A stretch of 64,000 nucleotides of DNA from Pseudomonadota bacterium (GCA_022560695.1 JADFSP010000004.1:1-64000), one strand, 5' to 3'. Positions 7,010-16,910 are shown, counted from the first letter of the stretch. Numbers and translations are program-made. Notes: generated by a model not told the origin, from the letters alone.

Positions 7010-7663
7010 ATGCAGACAACAGCAAAGACCCTGAGCGATGTACCGGCCATCAATCGATTTCTCAGCTACTGCCGAGTGCGAACCGTCCCATCCAAGACAG
7101 TGATGATTCACGCTGGCGACCTGCCGGATGTGCTGTATTACATTGTCGACGGATCCGTCGAAGTCATGATCGAAGACGAAGATGGCAACGAGATGGTTCT
7201 GGCCTACCTGAACAAGGGTCAGTTTTTCGGCGAAATGGGCCTTTTCTACGAACAACCGACCCGCAGCGCCTGGGTGAGAACACGCACCGAGTGCGAGATT
7301 GCCGAGATGACCTATCCGCGATTTCGACAGATCGCCAGTGAGAGCCCAGGGCTTGTGTTCGAGCTTGCCACCCAACTCGCAACACGGCTGGATCGGACGA
7401 ATCGCAAGCTCGGCGATCTGGCATTCGTCGACGTCACCGGTCGAGTCGCGCACGCAATCATGGATTTGTGTGATGAGCCCGACGCGATGACGCATCCTGA
7501 CGGCATGCAGATCAAGGTCAGCCGACAGGAGTTGAGTCGTCTCGTGGGTTGTTCGCGCGAAATGGCCGGTCGCGTGCTCAAGGTTCTAGAAGAGCAGGGA
7601 TTGGTGACCGCAAGCGGCAAGACCATCGTGGTCTACGGCGCTCGACCGAATCGCAAGTTATAG
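7010..7663 (+). CDS. crp: Crp/Vfr-type cAMP receptor protein
   Basis: This 217-residue regulator has an N-terminal cyclic-nucleotide domain with FFGEMGLF (G74-E75) and TRSAWVRT (R85-S86), the cAMP phosphate-binding pocket of Crp and Vfr. A dimerisation helix follows. The C-terminal helix-turn-helix lies at about residues 171-200 (SRQELSRLVGCSREMAGRVL), with the Arg-Glu-Arg recognition pattern close to Crp. The ATG at 7010 follows GTGAGGA at good spacing; an upstream TTG is less likely. It is expected to control carbon and global regulons. It is monocistronic, with a terminator just downstream. Confidence 0.93.
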   Translation: MQTTAKTLSDVPAINRFLSYCRVRTVPSKTVMIHAGDLPDVLYYIVDGSVEVMIEDEDGNEMVLAYLNKGQFFGEMGLFYEQPTRSAWVRTRTECEIAEMTYPRFRQIASESPGLVFELATQLATRLDRTNRKLGDLAFVDVTGRVAHAIMDLCDEPDAMTHPDGMQIKVSRQELSRLVGCSREMAGRVLKVLEEQGLVTASGKTIVVYGARPNRKL

Positions 7664-7680
7664 GCCAGTCGATTTATTGG

Positions 7681-7706
7681 AAAGCCGCCTGTCAGGCGGC
7701 TTTTTT
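7681..7706. terminator. Intrinsic terminator shared by crp and rpe
   Basis: A perfect 10-bp stem AAAGCCGCCT-GTC-AGGCGGCTTT is followed by a run of six T on the plus strand, ending crp transcription. On the minus strand the opposite A/T flank also fits a terminator. The stem covers the last codons of the convergent rpe gene, whose stop is at 7692-7694, so the terminator is partly built from coding sequence. Confidence 0.85.
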
Positions 7707-8360
7707 GATTTCGGCCTGCATTGCAGCGATTGTCGCCGCGTAATCGTCGCTGCCGAAAATTGCTGAACCGGCAACAAACGTATCGGCACCGGCGCCGGCA
7801 ATATCGCCGATGTTGTTCACATTGACGCCACCATCGACTTCCAGCCGGATCTCGCGCCCGCTCGCGTCAATGATCTGCCGGGCCTCGCGCAACTTGCCGA
7901 GCGCTGCCGGGATGAACTTCTGTCCGCCGAATCCCGGGTTGACCGACATGATGAGCACCATGTCGACCTTGTCGATAACATGTTCAAGCCAGTTCAATGG
8001 CGTTGCAGGATTGAATACGAGGCCGGCTTTGCAGCCCTGATCGCGAATGAGCCCCAGCGATCTATCGACGTGACGGCTGGCCTCGGGATGAAAAGTGATG
8101 TAGCTCGCTCCGGCCGTGGCGAAGTCTGGAATGATGCGGTCTACTGGTTCGACCATCAGGTGGACATCGATTGCTGCCTTGATGCCGTCAGCGCGCAAAG
8201 CCGCGCAGATCATCGGCCCGATCGTCAGATTCGGAACGAAATGATTGTCCATGACATCGAAATGTACAATGTCAGCGCCTGCGTCAAGCACGGCCCTGAC
8301 GTCGTCGCCAAGTCGCGCAAAATTTGCGGATAGAATCGAGGGTGCAATGAGTGGTGCCAC
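7692..8360 (-). CDS. rpe: Ribulose-phosphate 3-epimerase
   Basis: This 222-residue TIM barrel interconverts ribulose 5-phosphate and xylulose 5-phosphate. Conserved elements are [30 protein letters not shown] (metal ligands H33 and D35), DVHLMV (H67), [10 protein letters not shown], and LEVDGGVN with the second catalytic Asp. The start is a GTG at 8360 preceded by AGGAAAGGA; the longer frame to 8417 lacks family support. It converges on crp and its 3' end lies within their shared terminator. Confidence 0.96.
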   Translation of the reverse strand: MAPLIAPSILSANFARLGDDVRAVLDAGADIVHFDVMDNHFVPNLTIGPMICAALRADGIKAAIDVHLMVEPVDRIIPDFATAGASYITFHPEASRHVDRSLGLIRDQGCKAGLVFNPATPLNWLEHVIDKVDMVLIMSVNPGFGGQKFIPAALGKLREARQIIDASGREIRLEVDGGVNVNNIGDIAGAGADTFVAGSAIFGSDDYAATIAAMQAEIKKAA

Positions 8361-8416
8361 GGTTATATCCTTTCCTGACTCACAAATGTACCTGAGACGC
8401 AACCGTACGGACAGCA

Positions 8417-9211
8417 CTAACGAATCGAACGGCGAGCCTTGAGCATTTCGTAGGCGGTGCGCACTTCGCGTGTGCGGCGTTCTGCCTCTGCAATGACGGC
8501 GGCGTCGGGATTGCTCGCAGCGAGCTTATCCGGATGATTCTTGTTCATAAGTCGACGATACGACATCTTTATCTCGTCATTGGTCGCAGATTCGGACATG
8601 CCCAGCGCCTGGTAGGCATCGCGGACGCGTTCTGCGTCGACGTTGCCAGCCGGTGAGCGTCGAAAACCCTTTTGTGCCCGAATCATGGCCTCAAGCTGCG
8701 CGAGCTCGACGCGCCCGACGTCAAGTTCAGTGCAGACTGTCCAGATCATTGCGCGCTCCCGCTTGTTCAGCCGACTCTTGGCCAGGGATACTTCGAGCAA
8801 CAGGCGCACAAACAACGTGCGCAGGTCGGCGCGTCGCGCGTGTACACGCCGCAACTCACGCATTGATTGCACGAGCTGATATTCCGGTTGTTTTCCGGCG
8901 TCGAACCAGTCGATCGCATTTCGGACCTGGGCCGGGCCCAGGCCCAGGCGGTGCATGACCGCTCGTGCCGCCCGAATTTCGTCCTCACTCACCCGGCCGT
9001 CCGCGCGCGCAAGATGGCCCATACATTGAAACAGTGCGCGAACGAGGCCATCGGGCAGGCGACCGATACCGGCGCCCTGTCGTTCGAACGACTGATAACG
9101 GACCGTAAAGCCGCGATCAAACTGGTGACCGAGAAAAAAGCCGAGCAACACGAACCAGGGTTTGAGTGTCACGAAACCCGCCAATGTGCCGATGATCTTG
9201 CCCCAGTACAA
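8417..9211 (-). CDS. djlA: Membrane-anchored DnaJ-like co-chaperone DjlA
   Basis: The protein has an N-terminal membrane segment ([19 protein letters not shown]) with the YWGKIIG opening typical of DjlA and a TerB-like helical domain in the middle. A C-terminal J domain carries the HPD motif (NKNHPDKL) and would stimulate DnaK. The likely start is a TTG at 9211 behind GGGAA, by comparison with known DjlA; an ATG at 9238 would add nine residues. It lies just upstream of rpe on the same strand. Confidence 0.9.
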   Translation of the reverse strand: MYWGKIIGTLAGFVTLKPWFVLLGFFLGHQFDRGFTVRYQSFERQGAGIGRLPDGLVRALFQCMGHLARADGRVSEDEIRAARAVMHRLGLGPAQVRNAIDWFDAGKQPEYQLVQSMRELRRVHARRADLRTLFVRLLLEVSLAKSRLNKRERAMIWTVCTELDVGRVELAQLEAMIRAQKGFRRSPAGNVDAERVRDAYQALGMSESATNDEIKMSYRRLMNKNHPDKLAASNPDAAVIAEAERRTREVRTAYEMLKARRSIR

Positions 9212-9339
9212 TTCGATTCCCGCATTCCGGCAGAGCATCAATCCTAACGTCTGGCGGGTCGTATTCCTATTTGAATGCTTGCCTCATTATCAGCGAACGG
9301 CGATCATGCGCCGTTTCCAACGCGCTAGGACGAATATCG

Positions 9340-10251
9340 ATGCGCACGGCCGATGCATTATTCGAGTCCTCTATTCCGGGCCTGCCGTTAATCGGTCGGG
9401 GCAAGGTCCGTGATATTTACAGCGTGGATAATGACCATTTGCTGATCATTGCGACCGATCGACTGTCGGCATTCGATGTCGTACTGCCCGATCCCGTGCC
9501 GGGCAAGGGCGTAGTCCTGACGCAACTCTCTTTGTTCTGGTTTCGCATGATGGCCGACATCGTGGGCAATCACCTGACAGCGCTGACTGTCGATGACGTC
9601 ATTGATGACGCCGCACTCAGAGACCAATTGCGCACGCGTGCGCTCGTCGTCAAACGATTGAAGCCCTTGCCCATTGAAGCCGTCGTCCGCGGCTACCTGA
9701 TCGGATCGGGTTGGCGAGACTACCTCGACACGGGGCAGCTGTGCGGCATTGAATTGCCCAGCGGCATGCAACAGGCGGAGGCCTTGCCCGAGATCCTGTT
9801 CACGCCAGCCAGCAAGGCCGGCGGCGGCGAGCACGACAAGAACATCGACTTTGCTGAAGTCACTCGCTTGATCGGACGAAGGCTTGCAGACCGGGTGCGC
9901 GACATTTCAATTCAGATTTATGAACGCGCTGTGGCATTCGCGCTTGAGCGCGACATCATCATCGCCGACACGAAATTCGAATTCGGGCTCGACACCGAAG
10001 GACGTCTGTACTTGATCGATGAAGTGTTGACGCCGGACTCGTCTCGTTTCTGGCCCGTCGATGAATATGAAACCGGCATCAGCCCGCCGAGTTTTGACAA
10101 ACAATTTGTGCGCGATTACCTCGAAACACTGCCTTGGGACAAAACAGCGCCGGGACCGGCACTACCGCCCGAGGTATTGCAGCAGACGAGTGATAAATAC
10201 CGTGAGGCGCTCGTCAAATTGAGCGGCAACCGGGTTCATGCCACGGACTGA
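9340..10251 (+). CDS. purC: SAICAR synthase (phosphoribosylaminoimidazole-succinocarboxamide synthase)
   Basis: This 303-residue ATP-dependent ligase joins CAIR and aspartate in purine synthesis. Family landmarks are [33 protein letters not shown]-type segments at the N-terminus, [29 protein letters not shown] and [13 protein letters not shown]. It is the longer form (about 300 residues) found in many proteobacteria rather than the short 237-residue E. coli form. The ATG at 9340 follows AGGA. Other purine genes in the window (purE, purK) lie 3.3 kb downstream. Confidence 0.97.
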   Translation: MRTADALFESSIPGLPLIGRGKVRDIYSVDNDHLLIIATDRLSAFDVVLPDPVPGKGVVLTQLSLFWFRMMADIVGNHLTALTVDDVIDDAALRDQLRTRALVVKRLKPLPIEAVVRGYLIGSGWRDYLDTGQLCGIELPSGMQQAEALPEILFTPASKAGGGEHDKNIDFAEVTRLIGRRLADRVRDISIQIYERAVAFALERDIIIADTKFEFGLDTEGRLYLIDEVLTPDSSRFWPVDEYETGISPPSFDKQFVRDYLETLPWDKTAPGPALPPEVLQQTSDKYREALVKLSGNRVHATD

Positions 10252-10311
10252 CGCGACAGCCGGTCAGCCATGTACAATGCAGCTGCCCGCAAAATTGCTT
10301 TACTTTGAATC

Positions 10312-11625
10312 ATGGCACACGGCTTCGTCGAAAAATTGAACCGAGTCATCTGGGGAGATGCGCTGTACAGACGCGGCTTACCCGGACGTACCGTAAGTAT
10401 CGTACTGCGGTACTGCTATGCGGTGATGCGCGACCTGATGTCCGGGCAGCTGACCTTGCGGGCGATGAGTCTCGTATACACAACACTGCTGTCGATCGTG
10501 CCATTGATTGCCCTGATCTTTTCCGTCCTCAAGGGCTTCGGCGTACACGAACAGCTCGAGAAATACATGTACGCGCTGCTCGCCCCGCTTGGCGATAAGG
10601 GCGCAGAAATCACTGATAACGTCATGCAGCTCGTCCACAGCGTCAATGGCAAGGTACTCGGTGGCATCAGTCTCGCATTTTTTATCTATACAGCCATTTC
10701 GATGGTGCAAAAGGTTGAGGAGAGTTTCAACTACGTCTGGTATGTATCCAAGCCGAGGAGTTTTTCCAAACGATTTACCGAGTACCTGTTCGTGCTGTTC
10801 ATTGGGCCGATCTTCATTGTCATTGCACTCGGCATGATTACCTCATTGCAAAATGAAACGTTGATCCAGTACCTGCTAAAGAACGATATTCTGGGGCCCT
10901 TGTTTATTGCGACCAGCAAACTGACGCCGTATCTTCTCGTCACCGCTGTTTTCACGTTTTTGTATGCCTACATGCCGAACACGCAGGTGCGCATACGCTC
11001 GGCCCTTGTCGGCGGCATCACGGGCGGCTTCCTCTGGGCCAGCACCAGTGTCTTATTTGCAGCATTTGTCATGAACTCGGCTCGCACGCAAGCGATATAC
11101 GCGAGTTTTGCGATCGCGATTACGGTATTGATCTGGCTGTACCTGAACTGGCTCATCTTGTTGATCGGTGCACAGCTTGCGTTCTATTTTCAGAATCCCG
11201 CTTACCTGCGTATCGGTCGCCGCGAACCGCGGCTCTCCAACTCGATGCGCGAGCGCCTGGCACTGAATGTCATGTTCCTGGTTGGACGTGCATTTCGAAA
11301 TCCGGGTCAAATTGTCAATGTAGGCACGCTGAGCGAGACAATCAAGATACCGTCGATCACGCTCGCACCAGTTATTGCCGGGTTGGAAAAAGACGGCTTG
11401 CTGACGTCGAACGACAGTGAAGAATTGCTGCCGGGACGCGAAATGGCGCGCATCGGGCTCAACGATATACTCGCGGTCGTGCGCATTGGGGGCGAAACTG
11501 GCTCGCATCGCGATCCTGAGTGGGCGATTGAAATCGAAGGCCTGGGCCGGCAACTCGACGGCGCACTGTTAACGACTGTCGCCGGGCGTTCGTTGTCAGA
11601 CCTGCTGGATCAGGCGGACGGCTAG
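10312..11625 (+). CDS. YihY/BrkB family inner-membrane protein
   Basis: This 437-residue protein has about six transmembrane helices in the first 300 residues, including LTLRAMSLVYTTLLSIVPLIAL, the conserved opening of the YihY/virulence factor BrkB family. This family was once mislabelled RNase BN. The last 120 residues form a soluble tail resembling a winged helix (IKIPSITLAPVIAGLEKDGLL). The long form with this tail is common in gammaproteobacteria. Function is uncertain; a transport or envelope role is likely. It is convergent with pmbA and overlaps its end by four bases. Confidence 0.88.
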   Translation: MAHGFVEKLNRVIWGDALYRRGLPGRTVSIVLRYCYAVMRDLMSGQLTLRAMSLVYTTLLSIVPLIALIFSVLKGFGVHEQLEKYMYALLAPLGDKGAEITDNVMQLVHSVNGKVLGGISLAFFIYTAISMVQKVEESFNYVWYVSKPRSFSKRFTEYLFVLFIGPIFIVIALGMITSLQNETLIQYLLKNDILGPLFIATSKLTPYLLVTAVFTFLYAYMPNTQVRIRSALVGGITGGFLWASTSVLFAAFVMNSARTQAIYASFAIAITVLIWLYLNWLILLIGAQLAFYFQNPAYLRIGRREPRLSNSMRERLALNVMFLVGRAFRNPGQIVNVGTLSETIKIPSITLAPVIAGLEKDGLLTSNDSEELLPGREMARIGLNDILAVVRIGGETGSHRDPEWAIEIEGLGRQLDGALLTTVAGRSLSDLLDQADG

Positions 11626-12968
11626 CTACCGGCGATCGTCATGTCATCGACCAGCACGGATCCACAGCGTATGCCGCCGCGCAGGTCCTGATCATTGCCA
11701 ATCGCCGTGATTCTCCGGTAAAGGTCGCGCAGATTGCCCGCAATTGTGACCTCGTGCACTGGATAGCAAATCTCGCCGTTTTCGACCCAGTGACCCACCG
11801 CGCCGCGAGAATAGTCTCCGGTGACAGCATTGACGCCATGGCCGATTAGCTCTTCAACGATGAGTCCCGTGCCCATTTCCTTGAGTAAGGACTCGAAGTT
11901 ATCGGCGTTGCCAGGCACGACGAGATTCTGCGCACCGCCGGCGTTTGCCGTCGTTTTCAGTCCCAGGCGCCGTGCGGAATAGCTACTCAGAATGTAGCCT
12001 TGCAGAATGCCGTCGGTGACTATATCCCGATCGTACGTTGCAACACCCTCGGCATCGAATGGTGTGCTGGCCATTGCCTTGGGTATGTGCGGCCGCTCCT
12101 CGATTCGTACAAACTTCGGAAATATCTGCTCGCCAACGGCATCGAGCAGAAATGACGCACGCTGGTACTGCGCACCGCCTGCAATCGCACCGATAGCATG
12201 ACCGATGAAACCACGTGCAACCTCGGGCGTGAACAACACTGGCGCGCGCGTCGTCTTGACTTTTCGCGCACCGAGCCGCTCGACAGCACGGCGACCTGCC
12301 TGTGCGCCGATTTTCTCAACGGACTCGAGTTCCGTGCTGTCACGCGCCGCACTGTAATAGTAATCACGTTGCATATCGCCGTCCGCCTCACCGATGACGG
12401 CGCAACTGATGCTATGACTGGTCTGCGCAATACTGCCGATGAAGCCATGCGTGTTGCCATAGGTACGCACGCCACGGTTGCTCGACACGGTCGCGCCTTC
12501 GGAATTCTTGATGCGCTTGTCGAATTCCAGCGCCGATTTTTCGCACGCGACGGCAAGATCGATCGCTGCACCAGCATCGATCGTCCATGGATGATCCAGT
12601 TGCAGATCCAGCACATCGGTACACATCATCCCCGCATCGGCAAGCCCGGAATGCTGATCTTTGGCTGTGTACTGCGCAAACGCACACGCTTTGCTGACCG
12701 CTTCGCATATCGCCGCCGAACTGATGTCCGACGTACTTGCGCTACCCTTGCACGAGTCACGGTAAACCGTGACGGCGATGCCACGATCATTCGTGTATTC
12801 GAGATTTTCAACATCGCCGAGCCGTGCCGTCACCGTCAATCCGATGTCATGACTGGCTGCAACTTCGGCCTGGTCAGCGCCGAGTCGCCGCGCCTCTTCG
12901 AGCGCTTGTTGCACCAGGGACTCGAGTTCCTGAGGTCCGAGTAATTCACGCTTTGCCAACGCACTCAC
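11622..12968 (-). CDS. pmbA: TldE/PmbA metalloprotease subunit
   Basis: At 448 residues this matches PmbA (TldE), the partner of the TldD metalloprotease. TldD/TldE mature modified peptides such as microcin B17 and degrade unfolded peptides such as CcdA. Landmarks include GIAVTVYRDSCKGSASTSD near the N-terminus, FTPEVARGFIGHAIGAIAGGAQYQ in the middle and the glycine-rich C-terminal VTGDYSRGAVGHWVENG. It lacks the HExxxH zinc motif, as expected of TldE. The start is a GTG at 12968. It is divergent from darP, and tldD lies 4.4 kb away rather than adjacent. Confidence 0.95.
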   Translation of the reverse strand: MSALAKRELLGPQELESLVQQALEEARRLGADQAEVAASHDIGLTVTARLGDVENLEYTNDRGIAVTVYRDSCKGSASTSDISSAAICEAVSKACAFAQYTAKDQHSGLADAGMMCTDVLDLQLDHPWTIDAGAAIDLAVACEKSALEFDKRIKNSEGATVSSNRGVRTYGNTHGFIGSIAQTSHSISCAVIGEADGDMQRDYYYSAARDSTELESVEKIGAQAGRRAVERLGARKVKTTRAPVLFTPEVARGFIGHAIGAIAGGAQYQRASFLLDAVGEQIFPKFVRIEERPHIPKAMASTPFDAEGVATYDRDIVTDGILQGYILSSYSARRLGLKTTANAGGAQNLVVPGNADNFESLLKEMGTGLIVEELIGHGVNAVTGDYSRGAVGHWVENGEICYPVHEVTIAGNLRDLYRRITAIGNDQDLRGGIRCGSVLVDDMTIAGS

Positions 12969-13065
12969 TGTTCGCTACTGCCTTTGCATGTTCGCTTGAA
13001 GGGATGGAGCACGTGATAGACTCGCAACACAGCCGACGACAACCATCCGCCGAGTAGCTTAGCCG

Positions 13066-13575
13066 TTGACAGATTCAAAGCCCAGCAAAAGCGCGAGAAA
13101 ACGTGAGCAGCTGGCGTTGCAGCAGCTAGGCGAAAAACTGATCGATCTGAGTGCCAAAGAACTTGATCGAATGCCCCTGGATGACGGACTGCGCCAGGCC
13201 GTACGCGATGCTACGAGCATCAAGTCCCACAGTGCGCTGCGGCGCCAAAAACAACTGATTGGCAAATTGATGCGCGCGATCGACCCGCAGCCAATCAGTG
13301 CGGCGCTCGCGCACCAGGGCGCCGCCGAGCGATTGCGGCAGCGCGTATTCGCCGATGCCGAACTGTGGCGGGATCGCATCGTCAGCGATGGGCGCGCCGC
13401 CGTCGACGCCTTTCGAGCCCGGACAGGAAGTTCGGACGAACGCCTTGTAGCGTTGCTTGGCGAACTTCGAACCGCTGTGGGCGATTCTGCCGAACGCAGC
13501 ATTCGCCGTCGGATTTTCCGGCTGGTCCACGATACGCTGTCGCTTCACATGCGAGATGATAGAATTTCCCGATGA
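13066..13575 (+). CDS. darP: Ribosome biogenesis factor DarP (YjgA, DUF615)
   Basis: This 169-residue basic helical protein belongs to the family that binds the large-subunit assembly intermediate. The [23 protein letters not shown] opening and [12 protein letters not shown] ending match YjgA. The start appears to be a TTG at 13066 and the upstream ribosome site is weak. It is divergent from pmbA, a conserved pairing. Its stop overlaps the purE start as ATGA. Confidence 0.9.
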   Translation: MTDSKPSKSARKREQLALQQLGEKLIDLSAKELDRMPLDDGLRQAVRDATSIKSHSALRRQKQLIGKLMRAIDPQPISAALAHQGAAERLRQRVFADAELWRDRIVSDGRAAVDAFRARTGSSDERLVALLGELRTAVGDSAERSIRRRIFRLVHDTLSLHMRDDRISR

Positions 13576-14060
13576 GTCACGAAGTCGGCATCATCATGGG
13601 ATCGCGTTCGGACTGGGACACCATGCGATATTCGAGCGAAACGCTTGACACGCTCGACGTTGTGCACGATGTGCGCGTGATCTCCGCGCACCGCACGCCG
13701 GACCTGTTATTCGAGTATGCCGAAACGGCCATCGCGCGCGGATTGAAGGTCATCATCGCCGGCGCGGGCGGTGCTGCCCATCTGCCTGGCATGGCCGCCG
13801 CGAAAACACGTGTGCCAGTACTTGGCGTGCCCATGCAGTCCGCGACGATGCACGGCGAGGATTCGTTGCTGTCGATCGTGCAGATGCCTGCCGGAATACC
13901 GGTCGCGACCATGGCGATCGGCAAGGCGGGTGCCATCAATGCTGCATTGCTCGCTGCGGCAATTCTCGCGGTCGATGATGCGCGCGTCGCATCGGCTCTT
14001 GACCTGTACCGGCAGAATCAGACCGACAGGGTTCTCGCCGATCCCGACCCGAGAAGCTAG
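13572..14060 (+). CDS. purE: N5-CAIR mutase, PurE
   Basis: This 162-residue enzyme converts N5-carboxyaminoimidazole ribonucleotide to CAIR. It shows the phosphate-binding [13 protein letters not shown] motif, SAHRTPD with the catalytic His, and [12 protein letters not shown]. The start overlaps the stop of darP, and purK follows 58 bases later across an imperfect palindrome that begins at the purE stop codon. Length is normal. Confidence 0.97.
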   Translation: MSHEVGIIMGSRSDWDTMRYSSETLDTLDVVHDVRVISAHRTPDLLFEYAETAIARGLKVIIAGAGGAAHLPGMAAAKTRVPVLGVPMQSATMHGEDSLLSIVQMPAGIPVATMAIGKAGAINAALLAAAILAVDDARVASALDLYRQNQTDRVLADPDPRS

Positions 14061-14106
14061 TGTCCTGCCCCGTGAATTCGCTGCGAGCTTCCGGGACAGG
14101 GCACTA
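14058..14106. repeat. Imperfect palindrome between purE and purK
   Basis: TAGTGTCCTGCCCC (14058-14071) and GGGACAGGGCACTA (14093-14106) form a 14-base stem with 12 matching positions and a 21-base loop containing GAATTC. The left arm includes the purE stop codon. The ends resemble TAGTGTCCTGTCCC repeats that I recall as dispersed in proteobacterial genomes. It could also be an attenuating or processing hairpin within the purEK mRNA. There is no T run. Confidence 0.55.
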
Positions 14107-14118
14107 GACGCCGGCGCG

Positions 14119-15216
14119 ATGCGTATCGGCATTATCGGCGCCGGACAACTCGGCCAGATGCTCGGCATTGCGGCGCGCGATCTGGATATCGAGTGCCGCT
14201 TTCTCGATCCGGCGCCTGCATCCCTGGCCGCTGATGTGGGCGTGGTGATCACACGGCCCTTCGACGACGCGGACGCGCTCGCGGCACTGGCCGATGATTG
14301 CGACATAGTCACTTATGAATTCGAAAACGTTCCGGTAGAGGCCCTGCTTCGCATCTCCGATCGTGTCGCCGTGTACCCACCACCTGACGCTTTACGACTT
14401 TCCCAGGACCGTCTTGCCGAGAAAAAGTTGTTCGATAGTTTACGGATACCTTCAGTGCAATATTGTGTTGTGGATTCGCTCGCAAACCTTGAGGGCGCGG
14501 CCTCTTCGCTCGGCTTGCCACTGATCGTGAAGACACGGCGACTGGGTTACGATGGCAAGGGCCAATTTCTGATCCAGAAGAAAAATGACATTGACAAAGC
14601 CTGGCAGCAACTCGGTGCGCGCGCTCTGATCGCCGAACAGTGGATTCCGTTCGACTATGAGGTGTCGGTGATCGGCGTTCGCAACGCTGACGGCTACCTC
14701 GCCATCTACCCGTTAACGCACAACGAACACGTCGCCGGCATCCTGCACCGCTCGCGTGCACCCGTCGATGCGCCCCAGCTTACAAAACTTGCCGACCATT
14801 ACATGACACAGATGTTGAACCATTTGAACTATGTTGGCGTGCTCACGCTCGAACTTTTTGTCACTGGCGAGTGCCTGCTCGCGAATGAATTTGCACCACG
14901 GGTGCATAATTCCGGACATTGGACGATCGAAGGGTCTGTAACGAGTCAATTTGCGAATCACATGCTCGCCATCAGCGGTCAGCAACCCGCACCAACCGAT
15001 TGCCGCGGCCACGCCGGCATGCTGAACCTGATCGGGACCATTCCGGATGCAGCGCGACGACTCGGCAATCGTCAATGCCGTTTACATGATTATGGAAAAG
15101 AAGCGCGCCCAGGCAGAAAGCTCGGCCACATTACCGTCCTCGCGGACACGGCCGCCCAGCGCGACCGGCTGTTGGATGACATCGCCAGGACGCTGGTGGA
15201 CCCGGCAACCCGGTAG
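14119..15216 (+). CDS. purK: N5-CAIR synthase, PurK
   Basis: This 365-residue ATP-grasp enzyme uses ATP and bicarbonate to carboxylate AIR. It starts with the nucleotide-binding MRIGIIGAGQLGQMLGIAA and contains VKTRRLGYDGKGQF, EQWIPFDYEVSVI, and LANEFAPRVHNSGHWTIEG, all diagnostic. The ATG at 14119 was chosen from this N-terminus; the open frame extends far upstream over purE in another frame. It works directly before PurE in the pathway. Confidence 0.97.
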   Translation: MRIGIIGAGQLGQMLGIAARDLDIECRFLDPAPASLAADVGVVITRPFDDADALAALADDCDIVTYEFENVPVEALLRISDRVAVYPPPDALRLSQDRLAEKKLFDSLRIPSVQYCVVDSLANLEGAASSLGLPLIVKTRRLGYDGKGQFLIQKKNDIDKAWQQLGARALIAEQWIPFDYEVSVIGVRNADGYLAIYPLTHNEHVAGILHRSRAPVDAPQLTKLADHYMTQMLNHLNYVGVLTLELFVTGECLLANEFAPRVHNSGHWTIEGSVTSQFANHMLAISGQQPAPTDCRGHAGMLNLIGTIPDAARRLGNRQCRLHDYGKEARPGRKLGHITVLADTAAQRDRLLDDIARTLVDPATR

Positions 15217-15325
15217 GAGTCCAGAAGTAGCCGCCAGGCTGAAAAAGCGGGTAAACTAGTCCACGAGCGTCGTAGCCGCGCGCAGACCAACAACGATAGC
15301 GTGGCAGTATCGTCGAACCAATAAC

Positions 15326-16576
15326 ATGTCCTATCTTGATCACTTCAAGCTGAATGAGCAGCCGTTCAGGCTGACGCCCGACCCCAGCTTCGTCTACTGG
15401 AGCAAGCAGCATGCACGGGCAAAGGCGTACATGGAGTCAACGATCTGCCTGGCCGACGGGTTCGTCGTCATCACGGGCGAAATCGGTACGGGTAAGACAA
15501 CATTACTGCAGACTTTTCTTGCAGAACTCGACGACGACATCGTCTACGCGGTCGTCTCTCAAACTCAGTTGACGCCGACACAATTTCTGCAAGCAGTACT
15601 GACAGAGTTCGGTTTCAAACCGTTCAACAAACGCAAGGTCGAATTGCTGGATATGCTCAACATGTTCTTGATCGAGCAATATTCGAACGGCAAAAAGGTT
15701 TTGTTGATCGTCGACGAAGCGCAGAATCTGACCAGAAAGGTGCTTGAGGAAATCCGTCTGCTATCGGGAATCGAGACGCACAAGGAAAAGATACTCAGAA
15801 TCATTCTGGCTGGGCAACCCGAGCTCAAGGACACGCTGGATTCTGCGGAACTCAAACAACTCGTCCAGCGCGTGCGCCTGCGCTTTCATATTGGAGCGCT
15901 CGACCGGGTGGAGACGCGCGAGTACATCGACCATCGCCTCACCGTCGCAGGTTGCAATCCGAAAGATCTGTTTACCGAGGATTCCTACGACGTCGTGCAT
16001 CGCTACGCTGGCGGCGTGCCACGGCTCATCAATACATTGTGTGATACCGCATTGCTGTGCGCCTTCGCCGGCGAAAAAGACGTTGTCGATGGCGATGAAG
16101 TAATGTCCGCAGTAGCGGAGCTCAACTGGACTGAGCGCGAGAGTACGACCGGGCGTTACTCGCAACTGCGGGAAATTGCGCGCCGGCCAGAGACGGTATC
16201 GCGCATCACCGAAATTGAAGTTCGAGAAGACGGTCAAACAATTGCTGTGTATTCGTTCCCCGCCGGTCGCATTATCGTCGGGCGCTCACCGGACAACGAA
16301 GTCTATATCAACAGTAAGTTCGTGAGCCGTCATCATGCCCAGCTGATCAGCGACGACAACGGCTGTCTCATTGAGGATCTGAACAGTACAAATGGCCTGT
16401 TCATGGATGAAAAGCAGATCAAGAAGCATCGCTTGCACGACGGCGACATTGTGTCGCTTGGCGTTCACGAACTCGTCTATCGAGATCTGCGCACGGCGAA
16501 AAACGCCGGCGACGAAGGCATGGAAAAAAACAATGAGCCGCTTGAAGAAGACGATGCGTCAGTCGTGCGTCAATAG
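15326..16576 (+). CDS. ExeA/GspA-like AAA ATPase fused to an FHA domain
   Basis: This 416-residue protein begins with MSYLDHFKLNEQPFRLTPDP, the opening of ExeA/GspA-type secretion ATPases. Its Walker A is GEIGTGKTT and its Walker B LLIVDEAQN; the AAA core spans about residues 1-275. The last third (about 305-395) is a forkhead-associated domain: GRSPDNEVYINSKFVSRHHAQL and LNSTNGLFMDE carry the phosphothreonine-binding Arg, Ser, His and Asn. ExeA normally ends in a peptidoglycan-binding domain, so the FHA domain is a substitution. It suggests control by Ser/Thr phosphorylation or protein docking. No type II secretion genes are nearby. Confidence 0.88.
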   Translation: MSYLDHFKLNEQPFRLTPDPSFVYWSKQHARAKAYMESTICLADGFVVITGEIGTGKTTLLQTFLAELDDDIVYAVVSQTQLTPTQFLQAVLTEFGFKPFNKRKVELLDMLNMFLIEQYSNGKKVLLIVDEAQNLTRKVLEEIRLLSGIETHKEKILRIILAGQPELKDTLDSAELKQLVQRVRLRFHIGALDRVETREYIDHRLTVAGCNPKDLFTEDSYDVVHRYAGGVPRLINTLCDTALLCAFAGEKDVVDGDEVMSAVAELNWTERESTTGRYSQLREIARRPETVSRITEIEVREDGQTIAVYSFPAGRIIVGRSPDNEVYINSKFVSRHHAQLISDDNGCLIEDLNSTNGLFMDEKQIKKHRLHDGDIVSLGVHELVYRDLRTAKNAGDEGMEKNNEPLEEDDASVVRQ

Positions 16577-16616
16577 CAACGTTGGCTTTCGCGAACTGGC
16601 ATGACAACGAGAACGC

Positions 16617-16910
16617 TTACTGGTTTGGCCGTTGGCCACCGCGACGATCAGTCAGGCGAGAGTCGCGCCGTTTGAGAAGAACGACAAGTCCTGCGACGAG
16701 ACAAAAAAGACCGAGTGCGAAACAGATAGTCGGCCAGTACCAGTTGTTGACATACATCGACGCGCCCAGCGCGACGGCGCCGACGAACAAGTAGAAATAG
16801 GGCAGCGCTTCGTAAAGCGGTTTTGAGACCCACATGACGCCTGATTCTCCGACCTGGTCCGGCCCATTGTCCATAGCCATCGGCCTTGCGTCCAGTCGCT
16901 TATGAGACAA
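16617..16910 (-). CDS. Small two-helix membrane protein
   Basis: This 97-residue protein has two transmembrane helices (YEALPYFYLFVGAVALGASMYV and WPTICFALGLFCLVAGLVVLL) and a basic cytoplasmic tail. An internal ATG (residue 12 or 26) could be the real start, since the first 25 residues are hydrophilic and unremarkable. The family is unknown to me. Its 3' end faces the ATPase-FHA gene, with which it converges. Confidence 0.55.
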   Translation of the reverse strand: MSHKRLDARPMAMDNGPDQVGESGVMWVSKPLYEALPYFYLFVGAVALGASMYVNNWYWPTICFALGLFCLVAGLVVLLKRRDSRLTDRRGGQRPNQ

